DNA of 64,000 bases from Centroberyx gerrardi (taxonomy: Eukaryota; Chordata; Actinopteri; Beryciformes; Berycidae), in NCBI RefSeq assembly GCF_048128805.1, contig NC_136017.1:3384867-3448866 (forward strand). Direction: 5' to 3'. The position numbers were made by a program, and so were the translations under genes. Below are positions 32,001-44,000 of this stretch, piece after piece; position 1 is the stretch's first letter, and the number at the start of each line of letters is the position of its first letter. Below the pieces are notes generated by a model. That model was given only the letters and a program-made list of their open reading frames with translations. It did no database searches and was not told the origin of the DNA.

Positions 32001-35000
32001 GAAATCTTATAAGGTGATGTCAGTAAACTAAATGTCTTGTTTTTTTGCTGCGTTCCTTTCAAAGTAGCAGTTGGAAGTTGGAAATTCCCATTTTCGCTTT
32101 CATTTTCGAGATTTTCTTGCTGCCAAACGTAAAATCCTGTTCCCCATGCAGCAGCTGATATTTGACAACATTTGCTAGCTAGGTTCAGCCGTCACTGGTG
32201 AGTCCAGACACTTTTGGATTTCACTTTTTAAATTTCTGTGAGGAGAAGATTTCCGACAGCAGAATTTAATTTGGACAAACAGGGAGAATCTACAGCGTCT
32301 CAGAGAAAATGTATAGAGCAAGGCACTCACGCTGCCAAGGTTAGGGGTTCAATTCCCACTGGGGTAAACCATGCAAGATACGTACATGTACTCATGGTCG
32401 TGAGACGGTACCTGTTGCATTTTAGTGTGGAGTCCCTGGCCCATCTCCGCCCCGCCGTGACTGACCAGAACTGATCCGTCTTTATAGATGTGGACCAGAG
32501 CTGCAGCCTTTCACACAGAAACACACACACCAGTATCACCAGATAGATACAGACGACTAGCCGATAGATGGTGGATCAAACAAACAAGTTAATAAGTTCT
32601 ACTGTGGCCAACAGTTCAGCATCACCAAGCTCAGCTGTCCAGACCTGATTGAGGAAGCTCTCTCCGAATGCGATGCCGTATTTGATGGGGATGATGGACA
32701 TTCCCCTCTTCTTCCAGCGGTTCTGCTGGTTGAACTGGTCGATGGCTCTGCGTCGGGCGTCGTAGTCGGACTTGGTCTTGCACTCCTCCCAGCAGCGCAG
32801 CAGATTCTCCGGGTCGAACTCAAACTTGTAGTGGGTGAGCGACGGCCCTTTGTACATGTTGATCTCCCGGATCTGACGAAGAGTCCGACGACAGAGATAA
32901 GTTACAACTTCTCTTCCTATCTGGTGTATTACAGTTTTTTTACGATTGCTTGCAACCTTTTATCAGTTCTGTAGTCACATTTTCATAACTCTTAACACAG
33001 TTAGCACAACATCGGTCTGTTGCGGGCCGTACCATGAACACATTTCTTGTTCCTTTGACACAAAATGCATTCATTGAACATATTTTAAAAACTCTTGAAT
33101 TTCTTTTACACACAAGCTCAACCAAGACCAAAATTATGGATTTTTACTGCCAAATTTACAAATGCTTGCACACTGTATGTCAGAACAGATAACATCATGT
33201 TCTAAACCTATAGGCTAAAGTTGAAGTGAACAGCAGTTCACATTGTATATTGAAACACAAATATATGTCCTATATTTTTTTTATTGCTATTGAGAAACAG
33301 CTGATTGAAGTCATGCAAATAGACCAATCACAGCTGATTCCCGTCTAAGTTGGAGACATACCCAGGTGTTGAAGTTCTTTCAATTGACCATATACAGTAA
33401 ATAGGACTACACTGATGTATCGGCTTGCTGATATTTGAGGGCCGATATTGGCCTTTTGGTAAAAACTGAATATCAGGCAGTCCGTGTCCCTAACCCTAAC
33501 CCTAACCCTAACCCTAACACCTAACCCTAACCTTCCTTTTTTAAAGAGTAACTAAACCCCAAACCCAAATCTGGCCATATGCTATTGGCTGGTCTTTGTG
33601 CCAGGTGATGTCACCACCTGTTGTACTCTATAGAAGGTGACATCACATCTTATTTCTTCTTTTGCAGACCAATCAAACACATCCTGCGCTTCAGACCTCT
33701 GTACGCCCCCCCTGACCCCCAGCTCCTGACCTGGTCTGCAGGGCGTCCCAGCACCACGGCCACGTCGTTCACCATGTTCTCCACGACCATGATGCTCTGG
33801 GGCACGCCGAAGCCCCTGAAGGCGGTGTTGGAGGGCAGGTTGGTCCTGCAGGCGGAGGCGCGGCCTCGCATGTTGGGGATGTTGTAGGCGCTGTCTATAT
33901 GAAGGAGAATCTTCTCAATTACCTGCAGGAGAGAACGACTATTTACATTTTACATTTTAGGGTTAGTCTTACCATTAGGCAAGGGTAGGCCTAAAAGATA
34001 TTTACTTATTGTAAAACTTGTCCACTCAGAATATAGTGAGCTATTCCACTTAACTTCTGGTGCTAAATTGCCTCTTGACTTTAAGCTTATTTTTTTTCCA
34101 TTGCCCCAGTTGCTGCGAGAGAGGTAAAAAAAAATGAAGCCCAGCTACTCAAGTGGCATCGAAAAAGAAAAAAACAAGGAAATGTGGAAGAAATTAAGCT
34201 TTAATCATTTATATGCATTAAGTATATCAGTCTTTCTTCAGTGTGTATCTGTTTGCAGAAGAAGTACTGAATGAAAAGTACTTCATGCAAATTGTTTACC
34301 AGATCGTTGTGTTCTGTTCCTGTCTTTATCAGAAAGTCAAGGATGTGAAACTCACACATAGCACCCCAATTGTTACACTTTCAACCCCCTATCCACTCCT
34401 TGTCTTTGTACTGAAAATCATACTTGTATAATTTTTCGGCTTCTCTATTCAGAGAGCAAAGAACCTGCCACCAGCTTGTATCTTAGTTCTCTACAAGAGA
34501 CTGAGACTGAGACAAAGCTCAGCCCAACTTGAAGGAATTGTACTGAACGGAGGGATTTAAAAGGGTGGATGGTGGGATTCAGGGGGCCCCATGCTTGCCT
34601 TTGCCTAGGGCCCCCAAATCACAAAGTCCGCCCCTGCTCTTATCCAGAGCGACTTACAATGATACATGATATTACAAAGGAAAGAAAAAAGTGCCTCGTC
34701 AACATACATTCAGCAGCAGTGCTAGTAAAAAATACCCCAACTGCTACAGAGGCAGTATGTAAAAACAAATCACATATGAGAATTGTATGTACAGTGTATT
34801 TACAGTACAATTACTTTGTGATATTAGAATACAAGTGGAAAATATAGTGTGTCATCTCTCTCTGCTATCGTCTCTTACACGCCTCTAATTCTTCATGAGA
34901 TATAAATCTAAAAACAAACTTTGAATGATCACCTCTGGTTCTGGTAAATACTGACCATAACAGCTGCATACTCACCATAATGGATTCATCTACAGTGTTG

Positions 35001-38000
35001 CCGGCGTTGGTGTAGTACTGCAGATCTGCAGTGACGATCCTTCCATCATTCATGAAACCCACCTGAAGCAGACAGCAATCAGTTATTAGGGTTTCCTCTG
35101 CATCTTTGCTAACAAATCCCATGACTTTTCCATCACTATTGTGTGATATATAGTGTGAAAAGCAATCAAATAGCAGACCACAAATTGTTGGATCCTGCCA
35201 AAAATTCCCATTTCAAAATTGTGGTGTTGCAAAACCATCTGTTGCCATTTTTAGAATATTCTAAGTGTATTTTGCTTATTTTTAATACAGAAAAAAAAAT
35301 GAAAAAAATAAGAGACCACCAAAATGTTCAGTTGCAGTTTACAGCTATGTGTCTGTGTAAAATCTAACTTTTGATATTCTTTTATGAACTATTGGTCACA
35401 TTTGATTGTAATTTCAAACAAAAATATTCTCATTCAGAACATTTATTTGCAGAAAATGACAACTGGTCAAAATAAACTTCGATAAACTTCACTTCAAGCA
35501 AGTGAGTATCTAAAAGAGTCACAGTGTTTAGAGAACCTTGTATTTTCCCAGCACAGGGTGACGGGCTCCTGAGATCAGCATGTCCTCCCCTCGCTCCAGA
35601 ACACAGCGAACGGGCCGGTCAGTCCTGAGAGGGTAAAAAAAGAAAAAGGCATGTTTAAAGATATATATATATAGAAATAGAAATAGATTATATAGAAAAT
35701 ATTTAATTTTTTTCAGCCATTCCCTCACTCTTATCATTCAAATCCAGGCAGGCTTTTTTTTATATATAAATGGCATAAAACAACATTACAGTTCCTGCTT
35801 TTTATTCATTCAGTCTGATTTTTATTGTTTATCTTATCTGTTTTATGGATTATTGTTTTTCTCTGTAAAGCTCTTTGTAATTCTGTTTGTAAGTAAGTGT
35901 GATACAAATACAAATACTCAATATTTATACCCAAACCCAATGAGACTTCACTGGACTTCACGTCATTGCTTTAGTCTTGATCAGGCTCAGGCTCAAGTTC
36001 AAAAGCAATTAATTCGGCAATTAATTTCCTCCGGCTGGAGAAAACTTATGCCGATGGAACGAAGAAAATTATGTTTACCAATAATTGTAAATATGTGAAA
36101 AAGATTGGACTTTGACAAAGCACATTCTGCCAATATATAAAAAACGAGTCTCTCACTTTTATTTTGCCTATTTACTATTATTGATAAGCGTATTATTTTC
36201 TTCGTTCCATCGGCATACGTTTCCTCCGACCGGATTTCTGTGTTAAACTTGTTCAAACTGAAAGGTTTGATAAACATAAAGAAAGCGATTCACTTAAAAA
36301 CAATTCAGCAGCATGACTAGTTTTTTATATATAGTGCTTTGTCGGCGTTCCTTTATGTGCTAGAAGTGATTTTCAGACTGTTCCTCCATACAATGGCAGT
36401 GAATGGAGAGAGAAAAAAAACACAATTCTCCAGTCTGCTCTACCGGAGCAACAGATCACAGAATCACTGATTTTGTTGTTTTATCATGGAGGAAGAGACA
36501 CAACCCAAGATACTACTACAGACCTTTAAAGGCCAAGTTGGTAGGGACTTACTTCCATGCAGCCACAGAGGTGATACAAGCCAACACGGTCGTTTTAAGG
36601 ACTTTTCCTCCAAAAGCTCCGCCAATCCTTTTGACGTGACAGGTGACTCTGTTGGACGGGACAGCCAGCGTCTCCGCAACAGCGTCCTGCAACCAGGAAG
36701 ATGACACACAGGGTTGTAAAAAGAAACAAAAAAACTTTTCCTGCCTAGTAGGAGTCATCAATATTCAAGTCCGAGTCCAAGTCTGAGTCATAAATATTCA
36801 AGTCATTGTCCAACTCCGAGTTGTCAATATTCAAGTCTGAGTCCAAGACATCAATATTCAAATCCAAGTCTGTGTCGTCAATTTTCAAGTCCGAGTCCAA
36901 GCCTGAGTCATTAAAATTCAAGTCTCAGTCCAAGTCTGTGTCGTCAGAAGTCAAGTCTGAGTCTAAGTCTGAGTCATTAATATTCAAGTCCGAGTCTAAG
37001 CCCAAGTTATCAAAATTCAAGTCAGAGTCGAACTCAGAGTCATCAATATTTCAAGTCCGTGTCCATGTCTGCGTCGTCAGTATTCAAGTCCGAGTTCGAG
37101 TCATTAATATTCAAGTCCAAGCCCAAGCCTGAGTCATCAATATTCAAGGCTAAGTCCAAGTCTGAGTCATCAATATTCACATCTGAGTCCAATCCCGAGT
37201 CATCAATATTCACATCTGAGTCCAATCCCGAGTCATCAATATTCAAGTCTGCATCCATGTTCAAGTCGTCAATATTCAACTCCAAGTCATCAATATTCAT
37301 GTCCGAGTCCAAGCCCGCGTCATCAATATTCATGTCTGATTCCAAGTCCAAGTTGTCAATATTCAAGTCTGAGTCGAGTCATGACTCATCACAATTGGAG
37401 CTCAAGTCATCCTTGAATCCGAGTCCAGGACTTGAGAACTACAAGTTTGCGGCGAAGGTCTGGGCGTGTACCTGGGTGTACGTTGGCCACTGACAGGAGA
37501 TATAAACCTTGAACTCCCTCTCCTCTCCTACAGGAACGACCAGCATGCTTTGCGTCTCCATGTAGAAATGCTCCTGGCCGCCGATATAAATCTCTCCTGA
37601 GGAAACAATTACACATGTAATGAGAAGAAAACACTTTGAAATCGATTAAAACGGAGACCGGTCGTGTTTCATGCGTTTCACGAAGAGAAAGAGACTCGTC
37701 TTACCTTCATAAACCTGATCGACGCTTTTAAAGGCCTCGGTCACGTTCCCTCTCTCGATCACTCTGTGAGGCTCAAAGAACGACTTCTTCTCAATGGCTT
37801 CCTGACAGAGAGAAATGAGAAGATAGGATGGTCAAAGCTAGCAAACGCTAGCTAACAGTTTGTTCAGGTTAACTGAGCTGACTCTTCTCAAGCTACAACT
37901 CAGAGTGTTTTGGAGTAGAGACTAGGGCTAAAGACAAGACAGTTTACTGTGTCACAGTAACCAAATCCACCTTATCACACTATTCACTTTTACTGAGAAC

Positions 38001-41000
38001 GTTACTGAATGGATCTACAGCCACACCACAACAAGCTGACTCAGCTAGCTCTCTGTTTCTAGCCTGGTTGTTAGAGATTTATTAACCAAGAGACAATTCT
38101 CCAATGTTCCTCCATGATGGAGCCAGATGTGGTTGCTACTGTAGATTTGTGACGCAGCTACAACGCCTCTATGTCATACAGTATACAGAGGAAAAGCAAT
38201 CAGAAATTACTGGATAATTTCAGAATCTCCAAAATCCTTGGTTTGGTTGGATTTGGCCGACAACAGTAAAACCTGAACTGAACTCCACAGACCTCCACAG
38301 TAAAAACGGGGTCTGGCAGGTCTTCGTAGCCGATCTTCACGGCCGCCGCGCCTCGTTTAGCGTGAGCCTTCGTATCAGCGAGCACCGCACACAAGATCTG
38401 ACCGACACACGACACCTGCAGGCAAACAGCATGGAGACAAGGATGGTTACTGCACTAGTTAGCACTGGTAGTCAAGCCAGGGCTTCCTCCCACTGTGGCC
38501 CTAAAGTTCAAGGACTTTTCCATGACTTTCCATGACTAAGTCAGAGCAAAGTTAATCCTTCTTGGTTTGTTAATGTTGTTTGTCAGTCTGAACATCATCT
38601 AATTTGATGAATGTGTAAGAAAAAGATGGAAAATACATTCTGCTATATTCCTGTAAAGTGACTCATTTGGGAAATGCAACTGATATTCCCTGACTTCCCC
38701 AGAAAATTCATCAAATTCCACTCTACCTCCTTCTCAGTGAGCAGCTCCTCATCATACCCAGAAAACGTGCGGACTTTCTTCCCTGGAATATCTTTGTGTG
38801 TGATCACGTCGACCACACCGGGAACCTGCAGAGCCTCGCTCACATCCAGCCCTCTGGTGGACGAGATGCCGGTTTTAAACAAACACTTTTAAATCAAAAA
38901 GCGGGTTAAATGGTCACACATCGCTTGGCCAAAGTGGGCATACAGGTGGCAGAACCGGTTCACCGGGTTTCTGAGCTGTACGAGAGGAATTAAGGCCCGG
39001 TGCGCCATCAGTCAGCATTATGAAGTGTATGTATGCAGGGATGTAGTGGAGGGTAAACCCATCTAAACTCACTAAGCCCTCCTTTTTAGCCTGAAATGAA
39101 TCTACATGACCTAAATTCATGGTGTACATCACAGTAACTAGCATAAAACTGGTCTAAGTTATGTTAGGATTGAGTCTTTTAAGGGGGAAAAACACTGGAA
39201 TTGCAGCTTATTTGAAAATATATCAGATTTTTGTTCATATTGATTGGCGTACTGTACATGAATATAATGCGCTGAATGACATGCAGAGAAATTAAACATG
39301 AAGTCTATCAAATTACAGTAACAGAAATCTAGTTTAATCTCCGAATTTGAAATGATCTTGTAGCACAAGAAAATGTGCATTAAGTCAAGACAATGTGAAT
39401 TACGTCAAGACAATGTGCAGTAATCAAGAAAATGTGCAGTAAATCAAGAAAAATGTGCAGTAAGTCAAGACAATGTGCAGTAGGTCAATAAAGTGTGCAG
39501 AAAGTCAAGTAAATGTACAATATATCAAGTATCATTCTGTAGCTCAAAGTTTAAACCACTGAATTAACATTATTAGGGGTTCAGTTTCATTAAATATGTT
39601 TGCAGTCATGGTGAGAAGAGACCAGTCAAAACATCTGTTAAAGAAAACACTTTACTGCCCTCCTCAGGAAATCTATCAGGAAAATTATTTGAAGAGTGAA
39701 AACATTTGTCTCCATTTGTTTGATTATATGCCAAGCTAGTATCTGCATGCCTCATTCAGGACGTCCTGCCCAGAAAACTGGGGTTCTTGTCTGAGCAGAG
39801 CGGCTGTCTGCTGCACAGGAGGAGATGCCTGGACAGATTAGAGTCATGTGCTGTTCATTGTGTGATTACACTGCAGATCTGGATAATCAGGCATCTCTCT
39901 CTGTGAGGAGTGAATGGACTGGAATTAAGCAACATTCGTCTCTTACCTTTCGCTTTTTTTTAAATCACTCTAACAGTCAAGTTATTGCTTTTATAAAATG
40001 TCAGTGACACACCAATGTATTAAAAGGAAAGGAAACATTCAATTAATCTTATGATTTTTTTTAACTGGCCATAATTTAAATAATACTAGTAATAATAATA
40101 CAATGTTATTCTTCTGCAAAGCAATATAGTTCTTGAACAGTAGCTAAACAAAGTGGTTGCTAAGCGACACTTAAATACCAGTGTGAGTGGGGAGTTTTGG
40201 TTGGCGCGTTAATGTTTAAACTCAGCGTTATGTGGTCGAAATTTGACAACGGTGAACTCTGACACTAAATCTCAATTTTTATTTTCCTTATTCCATATTA
40301 CAGAAATTGAGGGGAATCCTGTCTCTGAAATTCATCATTTATCGGATTTCTGACTTAAATACCTTAGAAATAGTCGCTATAGCTACTTACGTGATCTTAG
40401 CATGTGATCGGGTGCTGGTGACCAAAACCAGGAAGAGCTCCCCCTCTGTCTTGGGGAGGTCATCGCAGTAGACGGCCTCCCCCGTCGCCTGGCTGAGGGC
40501 GGAGCGATGCATGATGGGACGCCCCACTGGGTCCTGGTGACTCTGGCCTTCTGACACATTCTGAAGAAGAAGAAGAAGAAGAAGAAGAAGAAGAAGAAGA
40601 AGCTGTCAATTTTATTTCACAGTGATAAACATTCAGCTTACGGGGGAGAAAACCTTGTATCGCCAAAATGTCAACTTTTTAGAACCTAAGAAAAAAACCA
40701 AGAAACTAAGAAAAACAGCCTTGTTTTCAGCTTGGGGACCAGGCATTTTTTGAGTTTATTTAAAAAATTTTTTTTAAAAGATGTCCTAAGCTGATGGGTT
40801 GTTTTTGACACGATAACAGGGTTAAAGATAAATTGCGATAAACTTTATTGATCCCCATTGGAAATTAAGTCATTACAGCAGCAAAGAACAGAAGTGCAGA
40901 TTGGTGACAAAGACTAAAAAGATACTAAAGGGAATGAATGAAAAGGTAATAAAATATCTAAATTTAAAACTAAAAAATGTAGATAGTCAATAAAAAATTA

Positions 41001-44000
41001 AAGAATGAATGTGTCTTTAACACATTACGCCCCTCTCATGGCTTTGTTTATACAGTGATTTGTTGGATTTTACACTTAAAATACTAAAAATAACACCACA
41101 CAAGCATAAAGTAACATTCAAATGTCAGGAATATGTGGATAACTCAATTTTGTAATTTAATTTTATAATTCCAAGCACACAATTTATTGATTTATGGACT
41201 GAGCTTTTCATAGAAAGACTGGCAGTGAGTGACAGCTAAACACAAGCTTTACATGGATTTATAACCATTTTCTATCAACAAGTCCAACTCTTCAAGAAGA
41301 TATGTGAATATATCTAACATTTAAATGGTTAAACTGAATTGTGGATTGTATCTTTATGCTTTGGATGAGCGATAGTTCCTGACCTGGAACTCCTGCAGGC
41401 TGGGTTCGATCTGTCTGGGCAGAGGCTTGATCCCGCTCTGCACCTCCTCTGGAAGCTCATCTGTGATCACATCCTGAAAATAAATCAAAGAGGTTTCAAC
41501 ATCAGGTCGGTAGAAGTATCATCTCAATGTGATGTTGAAGTTGTATCCTTAGTAACTCCAAACGTTGAAGACACTCTGTCTTATCCAATCCACCGCTTGA
41601 AAACAACCCTTTAGAAACAGCAGAGTCAGGGCTATCATAACTTTGGAGTGAGTTCACACTGAGACTGTTACAACAAATTTCAATATTCCAATTTCAGTCA
41701 AATGTCAACAAAATCAAAAGGAATTTGAGTCTCATCGTTTCAATTAGCCTCTACATTCTAGTCTATTCTATTCTATTCTATTCTAGGTTATGGTTGATTG
41801 TTGATCAGTTAGATCTAGTTAGGCTCATTCTCTGTATTAACTCATTTGAGAGATGCATGTGATAAAGAGCTACAGAAATAAACTTGAACTTGATGGTTTG
41901 ATTATAGGATAACGCAGCAATGGTTTCTCCTAACTCTACTCTTGCACTGCCCTTTTATTTCGTTTTTTTTTTTTTAGCACACATGCTTGCTCGCTGCATC
42001 ATGGCAGAAAACTCAGCCTGACGAGCAGATCACCACTCCTCTTAATTTAAGAAGCGATGTTTGGAAGACATTTGGATTCCCAGTCAGTAAAAGACAAAAC
42101 TCATCCAGTGATTTATCTTCTCTCTTGCAAATTTAAAACAAAACACCAACCTAAATCTTTCAAGAAACTCAATAATGGCAAAGCGCATGTTGTGAATCTC
42201 TGAATCTCTGTTTAGAACGCATTGTCCCTTCATTGCGTCCTGATTGCATGTGTCAAAATTATATCAATTTTATCAAAAGTATTCAAATTTCAGTTGAATA
42301 TGACTCCTTTCAGATAATTCCTAGTAAAATTTTACTTGACAGTCCTAGTTTAAACCTAGATCCTGCAGTAGGGCTGAACGATTTTGAAAAAATATCTAAT
42401 TGCGATTATTTTGACTGATATTGCAATTGCGATATGATTTGCGATATTAGAGAGAATGATAATTTTTACATCATTATTTTCATTTTCATTGAAAAACGTA
42501 TTAAAATGATTATGGTTTGATTTTTGCGGGGATCTGTACCAAACAAAGATGTTTTCTTAAGTCTGTAGAATATGATGTGTAGGCCAGGACATCTCTGCAG
42601 CATGACAATATTTAATTTAAAATGGCATTTTGACACACATTTCGCCTTTAACAAATATTGCGCCTCCTGCGATTTGAAAATTGCAGTAGGCCATATTGCG
42701 ATTTCGATAAATTTTCAATTAATTGTTCAGCCCTATCCTGCAGCATCAACCACTTCACATAAAGTAGTGCCGGGCAAAACGCTTGCATTTCTGCCAAAGC
42801 AACGGCAGGTTTTTAAAGCAGAACCCGTTCCCACCATTTCTCTGAGCCTCTGCAGGACTTCCAGGTTGAACTTGAAGAAGAGGCTGAGCGTCAGCGAGCG
42901 ACGAAACTCCACCTTTCCCCCGGGAGCCGAGGGAGGGAGGGCGAGCTCCTCCAGGAGGACGTCGTAGGCCCGGCTCAGGGTCTGCTCGTCCCACGGCCTG
43001 GAGAACACATTGGGATGGAAAATGTATCTACTGTCAGGGTGCTGTGACCTCTGACCTCTGACCTCCTTGCTATTGGTTGCTTGTCATGCTAGTGATCTAA
43101 GAAATGAAGTTAACATCACTCAGCATCAGCCAAAAGTATGAGAGTAATGTAATGATATGTGGGTGTGAAATGAGGCAATAAGTGTTGGATGAACAGATGG
43201 ATGAATGGATTACAGGGAGGAATTAAGCAAGGAAGGAATGAAGGAAGGAAGGAAAGAAGAAACAGTCAAACGAATGATCGAAGGAACCAAGAAGGAAAGG
43301 AGGGAATGGACAATCAAACAAAGGAAGGAAAGGAAAGAACATACAAAGGAAGGAACCGAGAGGGGAAGAAAGGAAGGGCAAAAATAAGGAACGAGGGAAG
43401 GAAATGAGGAAAAAAGGAGGAAGAAGAGGAAGCAACAAGGGGAGTGGCAGAGTAAGCAAGGAAATGGGGAAGGAAGGAGGAAAGGTCGGAAAGAAAGACA
43501 GCAAGGCAGTAAGGAATGAAGCAAGAGAGGAAGGAAGGAAGGACAAACATAAGGGAGGAAGGGAGGAAATGAGGAAGACAGGAAGGAGATGAGAGATAAG
43601 AAAGCAAGGAAGGAAGTGGGGAAGAAAGGAAGGGAATGGGAAAGGAAGGAAGGCCACATTTAAGGGAGGTAGGAAGGAAATGAGAAAGAGAGAAAGTGAG
43701 GAAGCCACGAAATAGGGAAGCAAGGAGGAAAATGAGGAAGAAAAGACAGAAATGAAGAAGGAACGAGGAATTTTTTTTACTGACTACCCTAACTCCTCCC
43801 ACACCGACCTTCCGACGATCACGGTGCAGGTTTCGGCGGCGCTCGCGGTGGCCGGTCCCACTCCTCCGTAGTAGACGCTGAGCTCCTGCACCAGCCTGGA
43901 TCCCTCCGAGAAGAACACCCTCATCCCCGTCGTCACCGTGGCGAAGGCGCTCTCCTTCCTCGGAGCCTGGCGGAAAGCTCGCACGATCTCCCCCTGCAGG

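Larger units (their letters stand above)
24812..32507 (-). other. aox1: aox exons 27-35: second half of the molybdopterin domain
   Basis: Exons: 32507-32412, 31878-31750, 30335-30261, 30063-30011, 29036-28922, 28283-28218, 27585-27397, 25917-25750 and 24862-24812. Exon 27 holds [14 protein letters not shown] with Gln1047. Exon 28 has [20 protein letters not shown], exon 31 [19 protein letters not shown] and exon 33 [20 protein letters not shown]. Exon 34 holds the catalytic Glu1268. Exon 35 is only 51 bp, follows a good tract (GTTTATTTTCCAG|ATT), and is missed by any simple ORF search. It gives the PW-containing C-terminus found in the whole family. Confidence 0.93.
32645..40560 (-). other. 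aox1: aox exons 17-26: first half of the molybdopterin domain
   Basis: Exons: 40560-40391, 38853-38727, 38415-38293, 37801-37705, 37596-37472, 36686-36553, 35624-35537, 35062-34976, 33922-33731 and 32872-32645. Key strings are [17 protein letters not shown] and YCDDLP (exon 17), and [10 protein letters not shown] with the cofactor-binding Gln at 746 (exon 21). GGAFGGKV with Val809 is in exon 22, [17 protein letters not shown] in exon 23, and [13 protein letters not shown] in exon 25. The exon 18 acceptor (CGTCCACCAG|AGG) has a weak pyrimidine tract; it is the only reading that keeps phase. Confidence 0.92.

Noticed and set aside
37043..37493. Open frames of 107 and 144 codons on opposite strands as genes
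   Set aside because: They are both produced by the 33-bp tandem repeat in aox intron 21 and lack any non-repetitive domain.
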